Translations under genes and position numbers: made by a program
DNA from: an uncultured Methanomethylovorans sp.
Lineage (GTDB): Archaea; Halobacteriota; Methanosarcinia; Methanosarcinales; Methanosarcinaceae
Length of the DNA stretch: 64,000 nucleotides
NCBI RefSeq assembly: GCF_963678545.1
Contig: NZ_OY782870.1
Location: 1,922,001-1,986,000 of the forward strand
Reading direction: 5' to 3'
Notes under the pieces: generated by a model
Seen by the model: only the letters and a program-made list of their open reading frames with translations
What the model was told of the DNA's origin: nothing
The model's database searches: none
In this document: positions 38,192 through 47,081 of the stretch, piece after piece
How positions within the stretch are numbered: the stretch's first letter is position 1
Layout of the letters: each line of letters begins with the position of its first letter

Positions 38192-41100
38192 ATGGAAGAA
38201 CCAGAAACAGGTGAAAAAGCACCTCTTTCCCGGGAAGCAGTCACTTACCTTATCGGGTCGCATTTCTCAAACCTGATTTCTGATGATCTGTCATTTGCAG
38301 TAGAACATCTCAGAGATCTGCCTGAACAAGATCTGGATTACATCTTAAATTCCGGAAGGTTGATATCAGGCAAAAGTCACAGGGTTATTTTATCTTATCT
38401 TAGGACGGCATCTGAGTTGTATCGATCATTTACACAAGATGCCTTTAGAGAATGGGATTCATTACTAAAAAAAATATCATCTCTTAGCAATTCCTGCATC
38501 GAGGGATTCTTTGATGCATCAGGCATGATTATTCAGAAAGGTGGTGTGTCCCTTTTACAACGATGGTCTGAATTGGGATTGTCCATCGCATCAAAGGACA
38601 AAGAACTTGCTATATCATATTTTACCACTACCGCTGAAGTAGTAGTTTCTGTTGAGTTCGAATATCTTGAAGAACTGGTATCTATCGGCAGCAAATTTTC
38701 GGGTTCTAATATTAGGGTCTCTGAAGTTTATTTTAAAAATCTATCATATCTTTTATCTCTGCTATCCCGACCTGAATTCCAGGAGTTTATCGAGATCATT
38801 GAAAACATGAGAGAAAAGGATTGGAGGACTGTAGTTGAGCTCGTTAACAGCTCCAGGGAAACTTTTGGTTCCATAGACACTCAAAGACGGCATTTAATTA
38901 TTAATGCACTGAGTTCTGTTCTCAGGTTTAGTGTTCCTTTAATTCTTACATTGTTCAATAGATCTCCTGTTGCCATGGCCAATTTGAATGACAATGATTT
39001 CAAAAGATGGTTGCATGTAATTGAAAGCATTGCCAGGCTCAACACAGATGTGTCCATATCCTTTGTAAATAGAAGTCCCAAATTGCTTGGTTTTGTGGAC
39101 ATTGATGAAATAGAACAATGGGCAGAAAAAGGCTCAGCCCTTATTTCCATCGATAGGCAGGCTGCAAAAGCATTTATTGACCATAGTTTCAAAGGTCTTG
39201 AAAATCATCTTCAAAACACTGACCGTGAAAAAAGAGCATTCATACTTGATGTGGGATCTGAACTTGCCTTGGTAAACCCGGACTGCGTGGAAAATTACTT
39301 CAAATACGCTCCTCATGTGCTGCATCTCTTTAATCATCAGAATTTCAGTGAATGGCTTGCTATAGGAAAAAAGATCTCACAACAAAGTTCCAATCTTGGA
39401 TCTGGTTACTGTAGGCATTCAGCGATTGCTTTTCAGAAGATACCGCCTGTCTACCATGGAGAGGTATTTTCCACAGCTCGTATGTTGTTGGAGGTAGATT
39501 GGCTGCTGGCAGGTGTTTTTTTCGAAAGCCTGCCAGAAGTGGTGGAAAAAATTGAACCTGCAGAAATCAGAAAATGGGCAGGCACAGGTCTCAAAGTATA
39601 TGAAAAAGATAAAAAAATAGCAGTGGATTACTTTGCTTTTTCGCCATCTTTGCTGGAAGATCTGGATGTAAAGGAATTAGAAGCATGGGCTCTTAAAGGT
39701 ATCAATATTTTCGAAGAAAATTCTCTTCGTGGCAGACCTTATTTTTCCCTCAAGTCCAAGAGTTCTACGGATACAGTCGAAGAGCTTAAAGGTGGAGTTG
39801 CCCTTAAAAAAGTTGCAAATATCCTTAGGTATTATGCTGTTGGTCTTTCAGGTGTGGACTTCAGTATCCGTTCAAAGCATGTTCTTCCGCTGGCCGAAGG
39901 TCTTGATTTTATTAATCCCATTATTGCTGGTAATATAATCTACCTGGAACCCAAGATTAAGGAATATGGAAGTTTTGAGGACAACTTCAATATGTATAAG
40001 CTGAGTGTGATGCACGAAGTGGGGCATGTGCAGTTCAGCACAAAAGAAATATCTACAAAAGCAGCCGCTCCACTACTTGAAAAAATGGGATTAATGGTTA
40101 GAAGTGATGCAGAAACAGTGGATATCTCAAGTTTCTTCTCTGCTTTTTCAAATCATCTTCTTGCAGTTGATCTCATGGGTATTATAGAGGATGCAAGAAT
40201 AGAATACCTTATATTCGCTTCTTATGGCGGCTTGCGCGAGAAGTTCAGATCTATCAGGGATCAGCTCCTGCAGTCAAGGCCTATCCCAAAAAATGATGTC
40301 GGAACGTTCATAGAAGCTCTTCTATGGCTTTCTACTGGTAACGAGCCGGTTTTTGGAATGGACAAAATGATGAGCCATGCAGTCAATGTTTCCAGAAATC
40401 TGCTGCATAACGTATTACAGCCACAATCTTCGATCCTGGAATCCTTAGAAGCAACATTTGAGATATATACTCTTCTAGAAGGTCTCTACGGTCCGCTGGA
40501 AAGCCTCGAATATACGCAAATAAAAAATCTGGAATATAGGGGCATAGGCATTTCTGCTTTAACGGAAGATGAACCTGCTTCCACAGACTCGTATGAGCAC
40601 ATGCTTGCAAGGTTTGTACCTCAGTGCCAAGAAAGCAAGGAAGAAGAGAAGAAGGAAGAAAAACCTGACGAAATGTTCCAGGATCAAAAGTATGCTATTC
40701 CAAATAACTGGAATGTGCGTGGCAGTTTCAGATATGATGAATGGGATACTGTAATCAATGATTACAAATCTGGCTGGTGTCTAGTGAAAGAAATAGAACC
40801 TGTCGGAGAATCCGGAGAATATTTCAATGAGGCTATAATTCGCTACAGTAACGAGATAGCCCTCATCAGGCGTGTTTTTAGCACAATGAAACCAGAATCT
40901 TTCCACAAACTAAAAAGACAGACGGATGGCACTGAGATCGATATCGACGCATTCATGGAGTCTATAATTCAGAAAAAATGTGGGGAGAATCTTGATGATC
41001 GTTTTTATGTTAGATGGGATAAGCGGGAAAGAGATGTGGCTACTCTTTTCCTTGTGGATGTAAGTGCTTCCACTTCAAAAAAGTTGAGCAATGAGGGACA

Positions 41101-41626
41101 GAGTATAATAGATGTGGAAAAAGATTCTCTTATTATTATGAGCCAGGCGCTGGAAAGCATTGGTGATAAATATGCTATCTATGCATTCTCAGGTCATACA
41201 CGCAATGACGTAGAGTACTATATAATTAAAGAATTCGATGAGGAACTTTCTGATTCAGTGGCTCGTCGGATTAGTTCTTTGGAACCTGTGGCTAACACGA
41301 GGCTTGGGCCTGTAATTCGACATTCTATTATGAAATTGGACAAAGTTCAGGCAAAAACAAAGATGATAGTGCTTCTCTCAGATGGAGAACCTTATGATAC
41401 TTGCCATGGTGAAGGAGCTTATGAAGGTCGTCTGGCAGAAGAAGATACGCGTGTAGCGATCCAGGAAGGAAATGCCCGGAACATACATTTCTTCTGTATA
41501 ACTGTAGATAAGAATCCGGGGAACTATCTTAATGCTATTTTCTCTAATGTGGGTTATACAATAATTGATAATGCACAGGTGTTACCTGCAAGGCTTCCGG
41601 CGTTGTACAAAAGGCTCACTACGTGA
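38192..41626 (+). CDS. Giant NorD/CbbO-like VWA-domain partner of the AAA+ ATPase
   Basis: The 1144-residue protein has an alpha-helical repeat region (about 60-500) with recurring WAxxGxxLxxxDxxxAxxYF-type units, a middle domain with HEVGH at about 608-612 followed by DLMGIIEDARIEYL, an acidic Glu/Lys-rich linker (about 815-835) and a C-terminal VWA domain with an intact MIDAS motif DVSAS at about 956 and LLSDGEPYD. NorD/CbbO proteins link AAA+ rings to their target through the MIDAS. The HEXXH plus downstream ExxR pattern may bind metal. No signal peptide or TM segment is seen. Operon with the ATPase. Confidence 0.88.
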   Translation: MEEPETGEKAPLSREAVTYLIGSHFSNLISDDLSFAVEHLRDLPEQDLDYILNSGRLISGKSHRVILSYLRTASELYRSFTQDAFREWDSLLKKISSLSNSCIEGFFDASGMIIQKGGVSLLQRWSELGLSIASKDKELAISYFTTTAEVVVSVEFEYLEELVSIGSKFSGSNIRVSEVYFKNLSYLLSLLSRPEFQEFIEIIENMREKDWRTVVELVNSSRETFGSIDTQRRHLIINALSSVLRFSVPLILTLFNRSPVAMANLNDNDFKRWLHVIESIARLNTDVSISFVNRSPKLLGFVDIDEIEQWAEKGSALISIDRQAAKAFIDHSFKGLENHLQNTDREKRAFILDVGSELALVNPDCVENYFKYAPHVLHLFNHQNFSEWLAIGKKISQQSSNLGSGYCRHSAIAFQKIPPVYHGEVFSTARMLLEVDWLLAGVFFESLPEVVEKIEPAEIRKWAGTGLKVYEKDKKIAVDYFAFSPSLLEDLDVKELEAWALKGINIFEENSLRGRPYFSLKSKSSTDTVEELKGGVALKKVANILRYYAVGLSGVDFSIRSKHVLPLAEGLDFINPIIAGNIIYLEPKIKEYGSFEDNFNMYKLSVMHEVGHVQFSTKEISTKAAAPLLEKMGLMVRSDAETVDISSFFSAFSNHLLAVDLMGIIEDARIEYLIFASYGGLREKFRSIRDQLLQSRPIPKNDVGTFIEALLWLSTGNEPVFGMDKMMSHAVNVSRNLLHNVLQPQSSILESLEATFEIYTLLEGLYGPLESLEYTQIKNLEYRGIGISALTEDEPASTDSYEHMLARFVPQCQESKEEEKKEEKPDEMFQDQKYAIPNNWNVRGSFRYDEWDTVINDYKSGWCLVKEIEPVGESGEYFNEAIIRYSNEIALIRRVFSTMKPESFHKLKRQTDGTEIDIDAFMESIIQKKCGENLDDRFYVRWDKRERDVATLFLVDVSASTSKKLSNEGQSIIDVEKDSLIIMSQALESIGDKYAIYAFSGHTRNDVEYYIIKEFDEELSDSVARRISSLEPVANTRLGPVIRHSIMKLDKVQAKTKMIVLLSDGEPYDTCHGEGAYEGRLAEEDTRVAIQEGNARNIHFFCITVDKNPGNYLNAIFSNVGYTIIDNAQVLPARLPALYKRLTT

Positions 41627-41768
41627 ATGTGGTTTATAGGTACCATAAGTAATGTTATTTTCTAGCTGAGTTTTGCTAGCATGCCAAGTAAACGGCAGGT
41701 TAGTTTTTAAACTTAGATGTACTTACTAGTATAACATATTTAAATAAAATATATAAATGGAGTATCAT

Positions 41769-42029
41769 ATGATCGGTTATCTGGCAGGAACCCTTACAAC
41801 TCTTGCTTTTGCACCTCAGCTTCTGAAAACTTTGAAGACTAAATCCACAAAAGATATCTCATTACTGATGCTTTTGTGTTCTACGACTGGTATGACACTA
41901 TGGTTGTATCATGGATTACTGATCAAAGATATGGCTTTGATAGTGGCTAATTCTGTATCGATAGCTTTGGCTTCAATGCTACTCGTGTATAAATTAAAGA
42001 AAGATTACTGGGACTTGAATGTACAGTAG
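41769..42029 (+). CDS. SemiSWEET-type sugar transporter (PQ-loop/MtN3)
   Basis: The 86-residue protein has three TM helices and the SemiSWEET/PQ-loop motif FAPQLLKTLKTKSTKDISL, followed by TTGMTLWLYHGLLIKD and a third helix ending in YKLKKDYW. It works as a homodimer moving small sugars. I start at the ATG at 41769, six bases after GGAG; an upstream ATG at 41757 would put that site inside the coding part. It is a single gene, and no sugar-specific neighbour is nearby. Confidence 0.88.
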   Translation: MIGYLAGTLTTLAFAPQLLKTLKTKSTKDISLLMLLCSTTGMTLWLYHGLLIKDMALIVANSVSIALASMLLVYKLKKDYWDLNVQ

Positions 42030-42142
42030 CTATCTATTCAGAGGATTAAAAGAGCCAATCAAAATTGAGATTATAATTTTAAAAAATGAAGTGAAGTACA
42101 TATTATGTACTTACTTCAGTTAGAAATAATTAATTAGAGTAG

Positions 42143-42412
42143 TTAGTATCTCTTTGGTGGTCTGTGCTTCTGGTAGCATTCCCTGCAGTAAACAGGTCTG
42201 TCACCGGATGGCACGAATGGGACTTCAGTTTCCTGTCCACAGTCAGCGCAGGTTGCCTTGTGCATTTCCCTTGGACCGCTTGGCCTGAATCCACCGCTTC
42301 CGCCTCTTGGGCCGCCGCTTCCGCCGGACCTGAATCCACCGCTTCCGCCTCTTGAACCGCCACTTCCGCCGGACCTGAATCCGCCACTTCCGCCTCTTCT
42401 GTCGTTGTTCAT
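42143..42412 (-). CDS. RGG-repeat protein with C-terminal CxxC-CxxC zinc ribbon
   Basis: The 89-residue protein begins with an Arg/Gly/Ser-rich tract (repeats of GGFRSGGSGG, residues about 6-48) and ends with a four-cysteine zinc ribbon (CADCGQETEVPF, then YCRECYQKH). The tract resembles RGG boxes that bind RNA; the ribbon type (CxxC-x17-CxxC) is common in small archaeal proteins. It may be an RNA-binding or cold/stress protein, a role taken from composition only. The DNA itself is an in-frame tandem repeat with unusually high GC for this region. Confidence 0.8.
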   Translation of the reverse strand: MNNDRRGGSGGFRSGGSGGSRGGSGGFRSGGSGGPRGGSGGFRPSGPREMHKATCADCGQETEVPFVPSGDRPVYCRECYQKHRPPKRY

Positions 42413-42793
42413 ATCTGATCTGATATCCTTTGTTGTTTTATTGTATTAGTTTGTCTCAAACAAATGAGACTGAGAACTCGTGCATGACCTCGTCAATTGG
42501 CTTTAAATCTCCACTTTTGCAAAAACCACAAACTGCGGAAGGCATAGCTGTATCTTTCGCAACACCTTTGAAGAAGGTATTTAGAAACAGCTCCAGTTGA
42601 GACCGAATAATTAATTTTGATCAATACAACTCATTCTCTGTATTCAGTCAATTAACCTAAAAGAAGCAAACAGAAACGGTATTATCCTTTTCTTTACTCG
42701 CCAACTAAGCTAACTGCAATTGTCATACTGGCATTTTTAATATATATACTTGTTGCTTTCAAGGAAAAACGTAACATCAAAGGGCATCATAGT
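42413..42793. other. Promoter region of the RGG protein; no convincing gene
   Basis: The gap is AT-rich. On the minus strand a short frame near 42480-42560 encodes VCGFCKSGD, a CxxC motif, but it lacks a ribosome site and has only a 29-codon ATG frame, so I do not call it. An inverted repeat (GTCTCA...TGAGAC) lies at about 42453-42472. No RNA gene is seen. Confidence 0.4.
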
Positions 42794-43168
42794 TTAGCCT
42801 TCTATTATTTTTAAATCCCTTTCTTCACCTTCAGCATTAAAACATTTCCAGCTTTGAAGGTCATAGGGGTATCCTACTATTATATGATAATGTCCTGTTT
42901 TTCCAAACATTTGCAGATCTGCCACAGATGGTTTGATAATTCCTCTGGGATGACTGTGCACTGAACCCACTGTAGACATATTAGGCATCATAAATAGTTT
43001 AAGCATGGCACTACTGTCTCCAGACTCTGTTCCTGGTAAGAACAGTACTTCAGTGATGATGCCATCTTCTACCTGGAGTAAACCAGCGAATTCATTCGGA
43101 TAAGATGATTTACTTACCTCGAGAATAAATTCCAGAGTTTCCTTAGCAATACCGCTAATTTTCTTCAT
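42794..43168 (-). CDS. JAMM/MPN+ metalloprotease-like protein
   Basis: The 124-residue protein has the JAMM motif: an upstream Glu in PNEFAGLL, then HSHPRGIIKPSVADL (HxHP, Ser, Asp). It matches single-domain archaeal MPN+ proteins, some of which are desampylases that remove SAMP modifiers. All zinc ligands appear present, so it is likely active. A desampylase role is a family-based suggestion. It is next to an unrelated membrane protein gene with 48 bp between. Confidence 0.88.
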   Translation of the reverse strand: MKKISGIAKETLEFILEVSKSSYPNEFAGLLQVEDGIITEVLFLPGTESGDSSAMLKLFMMPNMSTVGSVHSHPRGIIKPSVADLQMFGKTGHYHIIVGYPYDLQSWKCFNAEGEERDLKIIEG

Positions 43169-43216
43169 AGAATATAAATAACGAACTAAATCTATATTAG
43201 GGTTTTAGTCAAAACC

Positions 43217-43594
43217 TCATACATTCAATGCAGCGACCATGTATCCCAAAAAGCTCCAGTTATAAAGTCCTACAAGGATGTTATTCATGGTAAGAACTAT
43301 ACCAAGTATCGCCACTGAAGATTTTAATCCTTCTTTTAAGTAAGGTGCGATTTCATGTTTGCAATTGTTAAGTATGTATAAGTTAAATACAAGCAAGGCT
43401 ACAAACAACAATTTAAGCAGCAGTAAGCCATAAATTCCACTAATAGATATTAGCGGACTAAGAAGTATATTGCCTTCTTGGCCTTTAGGCAAAGCATATG
43501 CTGTGCTTAGCCAATCACCTATTACATAGAATAGAATAATAACACGTATTTCCCATAGAATACTTCTAAGAGAAAATTTAGTGCAGTCGCTCAT
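43217..43594 (-). CDS. Four-TM membrane protein, DUF5658-like
   Basis: The 125-residue protein has about four hydrophobic segments and the motif GDWLSTAYALPKGQEGN near the first one, a pattern I associate with archaeal DUF5658 proteins, though that match is from memory. It lacks catalytic motifs. The gene is monocistronic or cotranscribed with the JAMM gene; both point the same way. Confidence 0.6.
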   Translation of the reverse strand: MSDCTKFSLRSILWEIRVIILFYVIGDWLSTAYALPKGQEGNILLSPLISISGIYGLLLLKLLFVALLVFNLYILNNCKHEIAPYLKEGLKSSVAILGIVLTMNNILVGLYNWSFLGYMVAALNV

Positions 43595-43795
43595 TACACC
43601 ACCTAGGTAGAGTAACAGATAATCCCATATTAATACTTATCTATATTTAAGTGAATATTATAGAATAAATCCGATATTACAGGTAACTAAAATAATTCCA
43701 TTTAATACTTCTTACTAATAACAAGGCTACGAATAAAAGAAAAGAGAAAAAACTAATTTTAATCAGTTTTATAAGTATTTGTTCTTACTTATAAA

Positions 43796-43957
43796 TCAAA
43801 ACACTCCATGGTATGCCAAATATGTATAATATATGAACATTGCTATGGTCATTGTTATCAGTACTATGGCACCATCTATTATTTCTCTTTCATGTCCTCG
43901 TATTTGTATTACGGGGCTTTGAGCCATTTCTGTTTCGTGTCCGTGTACTTCTATCAT
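43796..43957 (-). CDS. Small single-pass protein with HGHE/RGHE repeats
   Basis: The 53-residue protein begins MIEVHGHETEMAQSPVIQIR, repeats GHEREI, and ends in one TM segment (GAIVLITMTIAMFIYYTYLA). Two halves of the head repeat a (V/I)x(G)HE pattern. A TATA-like TTTATATAG near 43990 on the same strand would give a leader of about 10 nt, which supports it. The longer plus-strand frame over the same bases has an odd Tyr/Cys-rich composition and is rejected. Function unknown; the histidines could bind metal. Confidence 0.5.
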   Translation of the reverse strand: MIEVHGHETEMAQSPVIQIRGHEREIIDGAIVLITMTIAMFIYYTYLAYHGVF

Positions 43958-44163
43958 GGTCAATCATTAAAATATTCTCGGGTCTACTATATAAATATAC
44001 CTAAATTACCACGATTAATAATGGCCATTATTTATAACGAATATTCGTGCACGTTTGGAATACAACTAAATATGGACCCAAAATAAAATGATAATTGATG
44101 TCGGTAGATTTTTAGACAATCCTTTGTATCTAGAACTACTTAATGTGCAAGGAGCAAAGAAAT

Positions 44164-44583
44164 ATGAAAGAAACAAATTCATCAATTCTTAAATTGGTAG
44201 GCAATGATCATTTTTCAACTTATTGTCATATTGAATTGCTTGATGTTAGTCCTGGATATGCAAAAGCTAGAATGCTCATTTCTAATGAACACCTAAATGG
44301 TTTCGGTACTGTTCATGGAGGTGCTATATTCACTCTTGCAGATTTTGTTTTTGGAAGTGCTTCAACTGCTCATGGAAGAATTGCAGTGGCAATAAATTGT
44401 TCCATAGCTTATCTGAAAGCAGCAAAGCAAGGTTATCTGACAGCCGAAGCAAAAGAAATATATATTGGTTATAAATTGGCAACTTATATAGTTACAATTA
44501 CAAATGAAGAAAATGAGCCAATAGCAACTTTCCAGGGTACAGCATACAGAAAGGGTGAAAAAATTGAAGAACTGATAGCATAG
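44164..44583 (+). CDS. PaaI-type hotdog thioesterase
   Basis: The 139-residue protein has the hotdog-fold signature HLNGFGTVHGGAIFTLADFVF, where HGG and the following Asp/Glu position mark PaaI/acyl-CoA thioesterases, followed by SIAYLKAAKQGYLTAEAKEI. It would hydrolyse an aryl- or acyl-CoA thioester. The ATG at 44164 follows AAGGAG; a longer frame from 44143 contains the ribosome site. It faces, tail to tail, an operon with a PaaK-like ligase, which hints at shared acyl or aryl substrates. Confidence 0.88.
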   Translation: MKETNSSILKLVGNDHFSTYCHIELLDVSPGYAKARMLISNEHLNGFGTVHGGAIFTLADFVFGSASTAHGRIAVAINCSIAYLKAAKQGYLTAEAKEIYIGYKLATYIVTITNEENEPIATFQGTAYRKGEKIEELIA

Positions 44584-44643
44584 GGGTAATAAAAAATAAA
44601 CTACATATCCCTATCAATATTTAGGTCATAATATTTGCTAATT

Positions 44644-45492
44644 TCATTTCAATTCGCGAGGCTGCTTCTTTTCAGGAAGTACTGGAAGTGGCATAGTATT
44701 AATCAATATGGGACTTTCCACTTCTTTGGCACGTTCAAGTAACAGTTCCTTGCCTTTTTGTGTAACTGCAAACAATGGTACTGCTGTACCGACTTGTGCT
44801 ATTGGTTTTATAATATCCCGCAGGTTTTTGGATGCACAGGCTGTAGCAATATCAATGTATTTGATAAGTTCTGAAGCATTTTCTTTGGTCAGGCCTGTGG
44901 TATGAGCAGCAATTATGTATAGATCCAGATCATGAATTCTTTCAAGTTCCCTAAGCTTTGAAGCTGTCAAAGCATCAACAACAGAAACAGCTATTTTCTT
45001 GTAACCCATTTGTGCTGCTTTTCCCACACCTGCAACAGGATCAATACTTGCATTCTGCGAATCAAGCACTGTGCCATTTCTTTGTTCAATACCTTTTATT
45101 ACCTCGGTAATTGGATCAGTTTCCACAAGCCCTGAGATTCTTGCGCCCATTCCCTGCACCAGTTTTGGATTTGCTGTTATGACAGTACCGGCACCATCAC
45201 ATACTGTGACTGTAACATCGAGTATTCCTCTGTTAAGGCCGGTCATCATTACTTCCGAAGCACCAAAGCCTACAAAAATATCCATTTCCAGTTTCCTCTG
45301 TGGAGTAAATAAGCCGAAGTCTCTTATGCGGAATTCCATGTTTTTTCTGACTTCCTCTGAGGTAATTTGTTTTATACCTCTGGCCTTTTCAAATAGAGGA
45401 CACCATTCTAGCTGCGGTTCACTTACTTCTACAACTTTGCCATCTTCCACTACTACACGTGTCATTCCAAGGATTTCCATTACATGTGCCAT
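44644..45492 (-). CDS. DUF2099 protein, putative methanogenesis marker protein 8
   Basis: The 282-residue protein matches my knowledge of the DUF2099/methanogenesis marker 8 family: HVMEILGMTRVVVEDGKVVE, LEWCPLFEKARGI, VGFGASEVMMTGL and VTVCDGAGTVITANPKLVQG. The family is nearly limited to methanogens and its biochemical role is unknown. An AAGGTGAG site precedes the ATG, 46 bp after the PaaK-like gene, so the two are probably cotranscribed. Confidence 0.85.
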   Translation of the reverse strand: MAHVMEILGMTRVVVEDGKVVEVSEPQLEWCPLFEKARGIKQITSEEVRKNMEFRIRDFGLFTPQRKLEMDIFVGFGASEVMMTGLNRGILDVTVTVCDGAGTVITANPKLVQGMGARISGLVETDPITEVIKGIEQRNGTVLDSQNASIDPVAGVGKAAQMGYKKIAVSVVDALTASKLRELERIHDLDLYIIAAHTTGLTKENASELIKYIDIATACASKNLRDIIKPIAQVGTAVPLFAVTQKGKELLLERAKEVESPILINTMPLPVLPEKKQPRELK

Positions 45493-45538
45493 AATCTCAC
45501 CTTATTTACATTTCACGCTGATCAGCGAAAGTGAGCAA

Positions 45539-46840
45539 TTAAAGAGCATTCCTTCTATCGATTACTTTCTTAGACTTACCTTCTGTGCGAGGTATAGAGC
45601 CTTTCTCAGCCAGTTCTACATTGGTACGTATGTTAAGAACACTTTGAAGCTCATTTTCAACATGTTTCTGCAATGCAGCCAGATCGCGCAACTCGCCTGT
45701 AAAAGCATTTTCCGTAATTTCCACTTTCACTGTGATCTCATCCAACATCTTTTTGTTTCTATCAAGGATGACTTGGAAATGTTCGGTGATCTCCGGTATA
45801 TTCACTACAACATCTTCTATCTGTGAGGGGAATACATTAATCCCTCTTACAATGAGCATATCGTCAGCTCTGCCCAATAACCTTGAAATGCGTACAGTAG
45901 TGCGCCCACATGAACATTCACTTTCCAGCAACCTTGTGATATCACCAGTTTTGTATCTTATTATAGGAAGTGCCTCTTTAGTAAGAGATGTCAGTACAAG
46001 TTCACCTTTTTCTCCTTCGGCAACCTGTTCTCCATTCTGATCAAGCACTTCCACAAAGAAATGATCACTCCATAAGTGTAATCCATTTTGTTCTTCACAC
46101 TCAAAGGCCACGCCGGGTCCCATTAGTTCGGAGAGGCCATAAGAATCATACGCTTTGATATTGAGTATGTTCTCAAGTTGTTTTCGGGTGTTGGATGACC
46201 ACGGTTCTGCACCGAAACATCCTACACGTAGAGATAATTTATCAACTATGTCCATCTCCCTAGCCGTCTCAGCAAGGTAAAGAGCATAAGATGGAGTGCA
46301 ATGCAGAGCTGTTACTCCGAAATCCATCATCATTTCAAGCTGTCGTGCAGTGCTGCCTGTACCACTGGGAACTGTCATTGCACCGATTTTCTCTATTCCA
46401 TAGTGATATCCAAGGCCACCGGTAAAAAGACCATAGTTTACTGCATTCTGGAATACATCGTTCTTGCCAAGACCTACCATGGTCAGATTACGTGCCATGA
46501 GGTCAGACCATGTTTCCAGATCGTTTTTGGTGTATCCTACAACAGTTGGTTTTCCGCTTGTACCGGATGAAGCGTGGATACGTACAACTTCGCTTTTCGG
46601 AACGGCAAAAAGTCCAAAAGGATAGTTGTCCCGCAGGTCGGTCTTACGGGTGAAAGGCAAGCATCTCACATCGTCCAACGTTCTAATATCATCTGGAGTT
46701 ATGCCAGCTTCTTTGAATTTGTATGCATAAAAAGGAACATTGTTGTAAGCTGCAGCCACTGTCTTTTTTAACCGAGTGAGCTGTAATTCCTTGAGTTCTT
46801 CATGACCCATGGTCTCATATTTTGGCTGCCAGTATTTCAT
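45539..46840 (-). CDS. Phenylacetate-CoA ligase family AMP-forming enzyme (F390 synthetase-like)
   Basis: The 433-residue protein begins KYWQPKYETMGHEELKELQ and has the adenylation motif ASSGTSGKPTVVGYT, a motif YGLSELMGPGVAFECEE and the C-terminal RADDMLIVRGINVFPSQIE. It matches PaaK and, in methanogens, coenzyme F390 synthetase (FtsA), which adenylates F420. Sequence alone does not separate these. I start at ATG 46840 after GGAG; an in-frame ATG at 46870 adds ten residues without homology. Linked to the DUF2099 gene. Confidence 0.85.
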   Translation of the reverse strand: MKYWQPKYETMGHEELKELQLTRLKKTVAAAYNNVPFYAYKFKEAGITPDDIRTLDDVRCLPFTRKTDLRDNYPFGLFAVPKSEVVRIHASSGTSGKPTVVGYTKNDLETWSDLMARNLTMVGLGKNDVFQNAVNYGLFTGGLGYHYGIEKIGAMTVPSGTGSTARQLEMMMDFGVTALHCTPSYALYLAETAREMDIVDKLSLRVGCFGAEPWSSNTRKQLENILNIKAYDSYGLSELMGPGVAFECEEQNGLHLWSDHFFVEVLDQNGEQVAEGEKGELVLTSLTKEALPIIRYKTGDITRLLESECSCGRTTVRISRLLGRADDMLIVRGINVFPSQIEDVVVNIPEITEHFQVILDRNKKMLDEITVKVEITENAFTGELRDLAALQKHVENELQSVLNIRTNVELAEKGSIPRTEGKSKKVIDRRNAL

Positions 46841-47081
46841 GTAACTATCTCCTAAATGTGCATTCCTCATAGGTTTTCACGCTTATATTATTTACTATAA
46901 TTCTCAGTTGATGTAATCAGAAAAATGATGTGCGGTAACCAATGTTTATGAGGCAGTGTGATACCCACTTTATTTTCCCACCCATGTACATAGTAGTTCA
47001 AAGTATGTACAAAATTTTGTTTTTCATGCCATAACGCTTACATGTTTGTGCACATAAATAATATAATAAAAACGGGATAAT

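Noticed and set aside
42480-42560. Minus-strand peptide with CGFCKSGD
   Set aside because: Only a 29-codon ATG frame with no ribosome site; could be a gene relic but cannot be supported.
43808-44086. 92-codon plus-strand frame rich in Tyr, Cys and His
   Set aside because: It is the antisense shadow of the small minus-strand protein at 43796-43957, which has a better promoter and a normal composition.
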